A stretch of DNA of 6,032 bases, taken from the NCBI GenBank assembly GCA_030740295.1, contig JASLXP010000351.1, positions 1 to 6,032 on the forward strand. The letters run 5' to 3'. The notes under the pieces were generated by a model, which did no database searches, was not told the DNA's origin, and worked only from the letters and a program-made list of their open reading frames with translations. Within the stretch, counting starts at the first letter, position 1, and each line of letters opens with the position of its first letter. This DNA is from Planctomycetota bacterium. Lineage in GTDB: Bacteria; Planctomycetota; PUPC01; JACPCR01. Shown here in pieces: positions 1 through 6,032 of this stretch. Both the position numbers and the translations under genes were made by a program.

Positions 1-1635
1 GGCCAGCAAACAGGTCAGAATGGACAACGGAACATCCCCAGAGTTGAGGGCATGCCCCAATTCCCGTCGCCGTATTTCATAAAGGACTGGCGCAAGACTG
101 CCCGTAATTTCGATCAACTTGCGTTCGGCTTTCAAGCGAAAGGCGAGCACTTGCCTCTCATCTGGTTGGATGAGAGCCGAATCAATATGGATCGCGCAGG
201 CTTTGGCTTACCGTCCTACGTTGGGCCCAAAGACAAGGGGCAAAACCACGAAGCCATCACCACGGTCGGAAGTGTACTCGGGGCCACCTTCGCCGGCATA
301 GACAAGACAGAAGGAACGCACAATTGGGTTCTGATGTGCGAACAGTATTTCAATAAATCCAATGGCCTGAATTTAGTGCTGAACAGGATGAACACGAGCA
401 GTGGTGCATCATTTTGGTACGACATTTTTCCTCACATTATTTTCTATGCGCTCGCAGACCGATACCCCGACACGGGCAACTTGGAACAGATTGTAAAAGT
501 CACTGCAGACCGGTGGTACGAAGCCTGCCGTGAAATGGGCGGCAAGAAGGGAGTGCCGCACTTCGACTACACGGGGTTCAATTTCAAAAGTATGAAACCC
601 CAAAAGAACGGAAGGTGGACCGAACCGGACGCGGCTGCCGGTATCGCCTGGCTCCAATACATGGCGTGGGTTCGATTTAATGACAAGAAATACCTTCAGG
701 CTGCCGACTGGTGCATGCAGTTTCTTCATGAGCGAAATGAAAACCCCTACTACGAAGTTCAAGTGCCGTTCGGGGCTTACATTGCAACAAGAATGAATGC
801 AGAGCTCGGCCGAGAATATGATCTGGAGAAACTAATTAACTGGTCTTTCGATCATTCGAGCACAGCTCGGCGAGATTTCGGCGTCATATCTGCTAATTGG
901 TCGGGAATAGATTGCCATGGTCTGGTCGGAGCCATCAACCGCCCTCCATGGCGCAGAAGCGGGGGAGGATATGCATTCGCCATGAACACATTCTGCATGG
1001 CCTGGCCGATGGTGCCCCTCGTTCGCTACGATGATCGGTACGCACGAGCTATTGGAAAATGGATGCTGCATGCGGCTAATGCTGCGCGGTTGTTTTATTC
1101 AGACGCGCATCTGCCGGAACGGCAATCCTGCCCATATTGGAAAGGCGATCCTGACCACTCAATCGCGTACGAAGGATTACGGCATTACTGGGACGCTGAA
1201 GAAACGCTGTACGCCAGCGGAGATCCCGTGAAGCACAAATGGGGGTATAAAACCGACTATGGCATTTACGGTTCAGCCTTCTCAGGAGTATTTGGCGGGA
1301 TCATCCGAACCACGAACGTGAAGTACATCCTTCAGCTCGATTGCCTGGCGACGGAATCGTTTCCGAGCAAAGCCTTCCCTACCTTCCTTTATTTCAATCC
1401 ATACGACGAAACCAAAGAAATTGAGATGGACGTTGGCCTTCGTCCGTGCGACCTGTATGACACCACCAACGGATCGTATGTCCGCAAGAAAGTCACGGGA
1501 AAGACAAGCTTCCCTGTCGCTGCCGATTCCGCGGCTTTGATCGTTGTCGCTCCGTCTAACGGCAAGCTGACTCGTGAAGGGCACAAAACTCTGATCGATG
1601 GTGTAGTCGTCGATTACCAGAATTCTCCAAATTAA
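1..1635 (+). CDS. Uncharacterised alpha/alpha-toroid protein with C-terminal beta domain, probable carbohydrate-active enzyme (5' partial)
   Basis: The frame is open from base 1. An in-frame ATG lies at 52, but a GAGGG only one base before it is a poor ribosome site, and 17 sense codons precede it. Conserved-looking sequence (PQFPSPYFIKDW) begins right at that ATG, so I infer the true start, possibly with a signal peptide, lies left of the window. Residue numbers below count from ATG 52 (527 aa). Residues about 120-350 carry repeated aromatic-rich amphipathic helices (e.g. FWYDIFPHIIFYALADRYPD, 121-140; EPDAAAGIAWLQYMAW, 191-206; YLQAADWCMQFLHE, 214-227), the look of an (alpha/alpha) toroid as in many glycoside hydrolases and polysaccharide lyases. 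Residues about 420-503 are beta-rich and end in a pattern (LYDTTNGSYV, then AALIVVAP) like the C-terminal beta-sandwich of such enzymes. From memory, similar proteins occur in marine and PVC bacteria without known function. Candidate acidic active-site residues include D124, E191 and D193, unproven. It is richer in A+T than the genes that follow. The gene is surely coding; its function is inferred and no reaction can be assigned. Confidence 0.8.
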   Translation, partial: GQQTGQNGQRNIPRVEGMPQFPSPYFIKDWRKTARNFDQLAFGFQAKGEHLPLIWLDESRINMDRAGFGLPSYVGPKDKGQNHEAITTVGSVLGATFAGIDKTEGTHNWVLMCEQYFNKSNGLNLVLNRMNTSSGASFWYDIFPHIIFYALADRYPDTGNLEQIVKVTADRWYEACREMGGKKGVPHFDYTGFNFKSMKPQKNGRWTEPDAAAGIAWLQYMAWVRFNDKKYLQAADWCMQFLHERNENPYYEVQVPFGAYIATRMNAELGREYDLEKLINWSFDHSSTARRDFGVISANWSGIDCHGLVGAINRPPWRRSGGGYAFAMNTFCMAWPMVPLVRYDDRYARAIGKWMLHAANAARLFYSDAHLPERQSCPYWKGDPDHSIAYEGLRHYWDAEETLYASGDPVKHKWGYKTDYGIYGSAFSGVFGGIIRTTNVKYILQLDCLATESFPSKAFPTFLYFNPYDETKEIEMDVGLRPCDLYDTTNGSYVRKKVTGKTSFPVAADSAALIVVAPSNGKLTREGHKTLIDGVVVDYQNSPN

Positions 1636-1651
1636 TGACCATTCTTTAGAC

Positions 1652-1659
1652 AGAAGGAG
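1652..1659 (+). promoter_or_regulatory. Ribosome binding site for the PhyH-like gene
   Basis: AGAAGGAG is a near-perfect Shine-Dalgarno sequence, two bases before the ATG at 1662. The spacing is shorter than usual, but no other in-frame ATG nearby fits better, so it supports this start. It lies in the 26-base gap after the upstream stop, in keeping with one shared transcript. Confidence 0.65.
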
Positions 1660-1661
1660 CC

Positions 1662-2426
1662 ATGCTCACGCCCGCCCAACGCATATTCTTTGACGTCAAC
1701 GGATACCTGTTGCTGAAATCCGTCTTCACTGTGGATGAATGCAACGAGTTCATTTCGATCCTCGACAGGATGAGGTCGGACACTTCCTTGCGCCGTCAAG
1801 ACAGGGAGGAAAGCACGGTGGTTTGGGGCACAGCCTGGTACGACAGTCACATGTTGGACACTGCCATGAGCGATCGATTCAGGCCTATTGCAGAGGACAT
1901 CCTTGGTGGTGAATCGAGGCTGGAGGAGAATCAAGCCATCATCAGCCATCCTGGAAAACACTCGGAGGAATGCCTCGAGAAAGACTTCCCGAGGACCGGT
2001 TGGCATCGCGGGCTCAATCCTGATTACGCCGGTTTTGATTCCAGCGGACACTACCATTGCCTCATTCCAAAACTTGCTACCTACCTTTCAGACAACGGGC
2101 CAAACACAGGCACGTGGGTTGTCCCGGGGAGTCATCGAATGACCACACCTGTCAAGGAAATGATCAAGATTCTGGACCGTTCTCTCGTACGCCAGGTCGA
2201 TGCGGAACAGGGAGACGTGCTCCTGTTTGGCGAAACTCTCATGCACTCTGCGCCCCCCATGGATTTAACCAGCGATCGCTATCTGATGATCTTCGCCTAC
2301 TGTGCTCACTTCATGAAAATGTGGAGCGAGAATATCGATCCGCCGGAAGACTTTGGTGCGGATCTGACGGAAGAGCAAAGACGTTTCGTCTACGGCCTGG
2401 ATCGATATAAGTTTCGCCCAGCCTGA
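1662..2426 (+). CDS. PhyH-like Fe(II)/2-oxoglutarate-dependent oxygenase with an H-R-G iron-site motif
   Basis: This 254-residue protein has the layout of the phytanoyl-CoA dioxygenase (PhyH) family. The N-terminus (FFDVNGYLLLKSVFTVDEC, 9-27) is the usual opening 'F..nGyl.l...f...e'. The double-stranded beta-helix core runs from about residue 85 to 215: WHRG at 114-117, YLSDNGPNTGTWVVPGSHRM at 141-160, GDVLLFGETLMHSAPP at 184-199, and SDRYLMIFAY at 204-213. H115 and H195 are the likely iron-binding histidines and R206 the likely 2-oxoglutarate anchor. The position that normally supplies the acidic iron ligand (H-x-D/E) is G117. D121 lies four residues further on and might substitute. PhyH enzymes use O2 and 2-oxoglutarate to hydroxylate or otherwise oxidise a substrate in the cytoplasm; no signal peptide is present here, and the substrate is unknown. 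From memory, environmental PhyH paralogues with H-R-G or H-G-G occur widely in PVC-type genomes. Family assignment is firm; hydroxylase, halogenase-like or other activity is open. Confidence 0.9.
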   Translation: MLTPAQRIFFDVNGYLLLKSVFTVDECNEFISILDRMRSDTSLRRQDREESTVVWGTAWYDSHMLDTAMSDRFRPIAEDILGGESRLEENQAIISHPGKHSEECLEKDFPRTGWHRGLNPDYAGFDSSGHYHCLIPKLATYLSDNGPNTGTWVVPGSHRMTTPVKEMIKILDRSLVRQVDAEQGDVLLFGETLMHSAPPMDLTSDRYLMIFAYCAHFMKMWSENIDPPEDFGADLTEEQRRFVYGLDRYKFRPA

Positions 2427-2497
2427 CTGTCGTGTGGAAATCTCATGACCCGAAAAGCGTTTACCTGTGCCCATCGAGGGGCATCGAGCGAATATCC

Positions 2498-2504
2498 AGA
2501 GGAG
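2498..2504 (+). promoter_or_regulatory. Ribosome binding site for the C45-like hydrolase gene
   Basis: AGAGGAG lies 12 bases before the ATG at 2517, a long but workable spacing. It supports that ATG over the alternative GTG at 2467, which is in another frame. The rest of the 90-base gap (2427-2516) holds only a short imperfect tandem repeat of CATCGAG (2472-2478 and 2482-2488) and no convincing promoter or terminator. Confidence 0.55.
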
Positions 2505-2516
2505 TGACCCTTCACA

Positions 2517-3686
2517 ATGCCCACGGATTCAGTCAAACCAACCGATCCACTTAATCAAGCCCAAAGTGAGGCCGATCACATCACTGCTCAGGGCTACGAC
2601 GTTTTCGAAAGAGCCGTACAGCGCGTCCTCTTCGACGCGCCGTGGCTCGCCTCTGAATCGCTGCTCGACGGGCTCGAATCTTTCCATCAGGAACGTATCG
2701 ACAAAGTACCTTCTGCGACGACCTACCCGGAGTCGTCCGTGTGGGTGGATTACGTGCTGAGCGTGGACAGGGAACTCAAGCGTCTGTTGAATCTTGATGC
2801 CCGGCAGATCGCCATTTATCGGAGTCTTAACGATTTCCTGATGTTCCGGGGAATCGCCAGGTCAAGCTTGCGGCAACAGGAAAAGTGCCGCGTCGTCTAC
2901 ATCCCACAGACCGACCACGGGCAGTTTCATGCGAAGAACATCGACGATCCCGCCCCGCCCAACTGGCGGCCCCAGCCCAAACCGGAAGCACTGCCACACG
3001 CCGGCAACCTGGTCTGGGATGGCGTGGGGAGCGGCCTGCACCTGGACGACGAGCCGGACGAGATATTTCCGCTGCCGATCACGACCATGTACCAGCACTA
3101 CGCGGACGATGTGCCTTCTGCCGTAGACTTCCTGACGAAGTATTCAAAGTTCTTCGGTGGGATGAATTTCGTCCTTCACGACCGGCAGAAGCGCAGTGTG
3201 GCCATCGAAAAATGCAGCCGGAACTTCATCGAGGTCTTCGAACCCGACCCGACGAGTGGCTTCAGCCACTGCAGCGGAATGGCCTGCAGAAATCCCGAAT
3301 CGCCGCAGGCCATCTATCAGAGAGCCAAGCGGCAGGAGTACTGCGAGAAATTTGGTCTGCCGAACGACGGCCCGGACTGGACTTTCTGGAACGCCTGCCA
3401 TACAGCAGAGGAGATGCTTGCCTCCGGTGTCCGGTCGATGTTAGGCACCCCGCGCCGCGACGACCTCTTCAAGCTCTTCACCACACCGTGGCCGGACGGC
3501 CTGAACAAGCCGGGCGTAAAGCTTCATCCCGAACAGACCGTTCCGGAGTACACCCTGATTACCAGCGTCACGCTCATAGACGAGCTCATCCATTACCGCT
3601 GGCAGCGGGATGAAGATCTGAAGTACCCGGATGAACCGGAAGTCATTGAATTTGGAGAGCAGTCCGGCCTCTCGGAACCGGAGTAA
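2517..3686 (+). CDS. Probable C45-family Ntn hydrolase (isopenicillin-N acyltransferase-like amide hydrolase/acyltransferase)
   Basis: This 389-residue protein is hard to place by one motif, but it matches the C45 Ntn-hydrolase layout in order. A helical N-terminal segment of about 120 residues starts with a 'GYDVFERAVQRV' stretch (26-37). The putative nucleophile region EKCRVVYIPQTDHGQFHAKN (122-141), followed by IDD, parallels the family pattern 'GCTS...G...GQNWD', placing the nucleophile at Cys124; penicillin acyltransferase has it at Cys103 of 357. GLHLDD (173-178) matches the 'ALHLQG' area, FGGMNFVLHDRQKRSVAIEK (213-232) the 'GN......lE.sp' area, and FSHCSG (249-254) the 'TNHC' segment. 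C45 enzymes self-cleave to expose an N-terminal Cys that hydrolyses or transfers amide-bound acyl groups. Oddities: Lys123 and Arg125 replace the usual Gly and Thr/Ser around Cys, and Ser250 replaces the Asn thought to help the oxyanion hole. No signal peptide or membrane segment is seen, so it is probably cytoplasmic. The alignment is from memory, not a search; the substrate is unknown. Confidence 0.7.
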   Translation: MPTDSVKPTDPLNQAQSEADHITAQGYDVFERAVQRVLFDAPWLASESLLDGLESFHQERIDKVPSATTYPESSVWVDYVLSVDRELKRLLNLDARQIAIYRSLNDFLMFRGIARSSLRQQEKCRVVYIPQTDHGQFHAKNIDDPAPPNWRPQPKPEALPHAGNLVWDGVGSGLHLDDEPDEIFPLPITTMYQHYADDVPSAVDFLTKYSKFFGGMNFVLHDRQKRSVAIEKCSRNFIEVFEPDPTSGFSHCSGMACRNPESPQAIYQRAKRQEYCEKFGLPNDGPDWTFWNACHTAEEMLASGVRSMLGTPRRDDLFKLFTTPWPDGLNKPGVKLHPEQTVPEYTLITSVTLIDELIHYRWQRDEDLKYPDEPEVIEFGEQSGLSEPE

Positions 3687-3713
3687 TTTCTGGCAGCGCC
3701 AGCACAAGCCCTG

Positions 3714-6020
3714 ATGAGTCATCCTTCCCCAACAATCGCGGTCGATGCTGCTGGTCCCGTTGTCATTGGTGTGCCTTTTCCTGAAGGCCAGCTCTCTGAT
3801 CCATCATCACTGGCAATTGTCAGTCAGGAGGGTGTTCACCAACTCGGATCCGCGCGGAACCTGGTACCCTGGCCAGACGGCTCTGTCCGCTGGGCGCTTC
3901 TGTCTTTCATTGCTGATGCAACCGGCACGTTCGCTGTCGTAGTTGATAAAGCACAGGCTGGGTTCACGGAAGGTCAGGAACAGGTCAAACTCACGGCTGA
4001 CGAGTCCGGCACGACTCTCGACAACGGGCACGTCGCGATTGCCCTGTCTGGAGAGGGTGGAGGCCCAATCCGCGAAATCCATGCGTCAGGGAAGTCGCTG
4101 CTTGCGTGCCCGGCTGACTTTCAATTGTGCGTTGGCTCTGCGAGCACGGCTCACGAAGGGAGCCGGGCCGTCACCGTTCTTGAGGACGGTCCGGCTCGAG
4201 TCAGGGCACGAACTGAAGGCGCCCATTACAACAGCGATGGTCAGCGGAAGATGACCTACCGGCTGGATGTCGAGCTCTGGGCTGGGATGCCGGTCGTCCG
4301 TCTGGCCTACCAGTTCTTCCAGGTCGAGCCCGGAGCCGAGTTTCTGCCTGTCGAGCGCATGGGGATGGATCTCGACCTGGCTCTGGGCGGCGAGATAGAA
4401 CGCCAGTTCGTCCAGACCAACCATGGCGAGTTCTATCGTACCAGGGTCGTCTTCAATCCCGATCCGGTAGCGATTGTGACGGATACGGTGCGGCCCAGTC
4501 CTCACGTGGAAGACCCGGCGATGCTGTCAGATGACGACGAGTACGCATCCTACCTCGCTGCACCTCTGACCAAGGCGCCACCATGGCTGGGCGTCACAGA
4601 CGGCGATACAAGCGCCTATCTCCACGTCCAGGACATGGCGGCCATGCAGCCGAAACGTATCGCCAGCGAAGGTGCGCGACTTTCCTTTGATGTCTGGCCG
4701 GAGCGGGCGGGACCTCTCCAAATGCAACAGGGGCATTCACGCCGGCATGTTGTGACGCTGACCTTTGCCGATGGCGAGCCGCTGAGTCGCGACAGCGTTG
4801 AGTCAACAATGGTGCTGCCGCTCTGGGAGGGCCGAGCCTGTGTGAATCCGGACTGGCTGGCCTTCTGCGGCGAATTCGAACAGGACAAGCTTCTGAAGCA
4901 CCGGCAGCACACTCGATTTGAGAAATGGCTGACACGTCTCGTCCGGCTGGACATGCTTGCCGACATGTTCGACCTGGGGGACACCCCGGATTCGGGTTAC
5001 CAGCGGAGTTATTCGGCTCTGGGACTGCAGCGGCAGCCGCGAGTTCCCGGCGCGCCGGCAAAGCCGAGGGTCTTTGGACCAGAAACTCCGCATCACTCCA
5101 TGGTCCCGTGGGCTGACATGTCCGACTACGAGCCCGTTTGGACAAACAACGAGTATGACGCCATTCACGCCTTCGGTTCGGAACTCATGCGGACCGGCCG
5201 GCATGACCTCTGGCTGCATTTCCGGTGGCAGGTCCGGCACAATATTGAAGTCGATTTCACGCATTACTCCGATGAAAAGTGGCTTCATCGCATCAGCCGC
5301 GTTCACTCGGCGAAGCATACGACTTCCGGAGGCTACCCCAGCCATTTCTGGACCGAGGGCCTGATGAAATATTTCTGCCTCACAGGCGATCCGGACGTGC
5401 TGGAGAATGCGGTGGCTATCGGTGATGCAATTCTTCGCTTCTTCCACGACCCGGAGCGGGGCAAACTTTACGGCAACTACGATCGGGAAATGGGCTGGGC
5501 TCTTCTTGCCATGGTTCACGTTTGGGACATCACCCGCGAACCGCGTTTCGAGGCGGAAGCGGAGCGGCTTGTCCAGTTTTTCGTGGACTACCATTCCGAG
5601 CACTCGGAGGCACCCATCCATTCCCCTGCTTTCCTCGCCGCCTTCTACTTCATGCTCAACATGATCGAAGCCATCGACCTCTTCGCCCGAAGAAGAGACG
5701 ACCGTGAGCTCGGAGAATGGTTGGTTGGGATTCTTCGGCCCTTCCCGGATGCGGTTCGGAAAATCCATTCCAGCGGCGGCACATCGCGAAGTACCGCCCC
5801 GGCCCTGGCGATCGGTTACGAGCGCACGGGCGATGTCCGCTTCCTCGAAGCAGGTCTGCCTGCCATTGAGGAACTCATCGAAGATTCCCCGGACTGGCAG
5901 ACTCCCATCCACGAAGCCAAGCCCATGGCCATCCGCTACCGCGAGTTCATCCGCTTCTTCGGCGGCGCTCAAAAGGAGGGGATGCTGGACCAGTTCGAAT
6001 ACGAAAGTCTGAAGTCGTAG
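3714..6020 (+). CDS. Exo-rhamnogalacturonan lyase-like (PcRGLX/YetA-type) protein
   Basis: This 768-residue protein shows the three-part layout of the exo-rhamnogalacturonan lyase family (fungal PcRGLX, polysaccharide lyase family 26, and Bacillus YetA). The N-terminal RIFT-barrel portion has the hallmark GVPFPEGQL (19-27) and WPDGSVRWALLSF (53-65). A beta-sandwich follows, about 100-370. The C-terminal alpha/alpha toroid, about 385-768, holds the conserved segments TNNEYD (477-482), TGRHDLWLHFRWQVRHNIEV (494-513) leading into DFTH (514-517), HSAKHTT (531-537), SHFWTEGLMKYFCLTGDPDV (543-562), and repeated helix pairs beyond. PcRGLX removes unsaturated galacturonosyl-rhamnose units from rhamnogalacturonan I; many family members have no proven activity, so the substrate here may be another uronic-acid glycan. 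The histidine- and aspartate-rich stretch 507-535 is a plausible active-site region, but I cannot name the catalytic residues. No signal peptide is visible, suggesting intracellular processing of imported oligosaccharide. No clear Shine-Dalgarno precedes ATG 3714, so translation may be coupled to the gene 27 bases upstream. G+C is visibly higher than in the first gene. Confidence 0.87.
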   Translation: MSHPSPTIAVDAAGPVVIGVPFPEGQLSDPSSLAIVSQEGVHQLGSARNLVPWPDGSVRWALLSFIADATGTFAVVVDKAQAGFTEGQEQVKLTADESGTTLDNGHVAIALSGEGGGPIREIHASGKSLLACPADFQLCVGSASTAHEGSRAVTVLEDGPARVRARTEGAHYNSDGQRKMTYRLDVELWAGMPVVRLAYQFFQVEPGAEFLPVERMGMDLDLALGGEIERQFVQTNHGEFYRTRVVFNPDPVAIVTDTVRPSPHVEDPAMLSDDDEYASYLAAPLTKAPPWLGVTDGDTSAYLHVQDMAAMQPKRIASEGARLSFDVWPERAGPLQMQQGHSRRHVVTLTFADGEPLSRDSVESTMVLPLWEGRACVNPDWLAFCGEFEQDKLLKHRQHTRFEKWLTRLVRLDMLADMFDLGDTPDSGYQRSYSALGLQRQPRVPGAPAKPRVFGPETPHHSMVPWADMSDYEPVWTNNEYDAIHAFGSELMRTGRHDLWLHFRWQVRHNIEVDFTHYSDEKWLHRISRVHSAKHTTSGGYPSHFWTEGLMKYFCLTGDPDVLENAVAIGDAILRFFHDPERGKLYGNYDREMGWALLAMVHVWDITREPRFEAEAERLVQFFVDYHSEHSEAPIHSPAFLAAFYFMLNMIEAIDLFARRRDDRELGEWLVGILRPFPDAVRKIHSSGGTSRSTAPALAIGYERTGDVRFLEAGLPAIEELIEDSPDWQTPIHEAKPMAIRYREFIRFFGGAQKEGMLDQFEYESLKS

Positions 6021-6032
6021 CGGTCGGCACCT

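Noticed and set aside
2468..2483. Small inverted repeat TGCCC/GGGCA with a six-base loop, considered as a terminator
   Set aside because: The stem has only five pairs and no T-run follows it; it is better explained by chance in a short gap.
2472..2488. Tandem CATCGAG repeat, considered as a regulator binding site
   Set aside because: Only two seven-base copies with a ten-base period in the gap; too short to separate from chance.
2467..2760. Possible small gene starting with GTG in the gap before the C45-like gene
   Set aside because: It overlaps that gene in another frame for most of its length, lacks a ribosome site, and has a low-complexity Ser/Arg/Pro composition.
2885..3613. Plus-strand open frame of 242 codons inside the C45-like gene
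   Set aside because: The translation is rich in Arg, Pro and Ala, without motifs, and is an out-of-frame shadow of the gene with clear C45-type segments.
3687..3713. Alternative CTG start giving the lyase-like protein an N-terminal signal-like FLAAPAQA
   Set aside because: It is only nine codons long, lacks a charged start and hydrophobic core, and has no ribosome site.
4803..5972. Long minus-strand open frame of 389 codons opposite the lyase-like gene
   Set aside because: It lies wholly inside the well-supported plus-strand gene, its translation shows no family motif, and long antisense frames are common opposite G+C-rich genes.

Overview
The window is a compact, single-strand (+) cluster of four protein-coding genes filling nearly all of its 6032 bases. 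I see no RNA genes, mobile elements, CRISPR arrays or phage genes. The gene families are typical of polysaccharide-degrading, mostly uncultured bacteria such as Planctomycetota and other PVC lineages, Latescibacterota or Poribacteria: an expanded PhyH-type dioxygenase family, YetA/exo-rhamnogalacturonan-lyase-like proteins and uncharacterised toroid proteins. This placement is an inference from gene content only; there is no phylogenetic marker here.

Layout. (1) Bases 1-1635 are the 3' part of a gene for an uncharacterised protein with a predicted alpha/alpha-toroid and a C-terminal beta domain; its reading frame is open to the left edge, so the true start is probably outside. (2) Bases 1662-2426 encode a PhyH-like Fe(II)/2-oxoglutarate oxygenase with the unusual iron-site triplet H-R-G instead of H-x-D/E. 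(3) Bases 2517-3686 encode a protein with no obvious annotation at first sight. Its motifs line up along most of its length with the C45 Ntn-hydrolase family (isopenicillin-N acyltransferase type), with a candidate nucleophile at Cys124. (4) Bases 3714-6020 encode a 768-residue protein of the exo-rhamnogalacturonan lyase/YetA type (N-terminal RIFT barrel, central beta-sandwich, C-terminal alpha/alpha toroid).

How they may work together. The gaps are 26, 90 and 27 bases, all genes point the same way, and no convincing terminator is visible between them, so one transcript is plausible. Two carbohydrate-type toroid proteins bracket a predicted oxygenase and a predicted amide/acyl hydrolase. My reading, which is inference, is a catabolic cassette for an acidic or otherwise modified glycan whose decorations need an oxidative step and an amide or ester step besides backbone cleavage. 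No transporter or regulator is in view, so the cluster probably extends beyond the window. Base composition is uneven: sampled stretches of gene 1 are near 45% G+C and of gene 4 near 62%, which hints that the cluster may have been assembled from parts of different origin.
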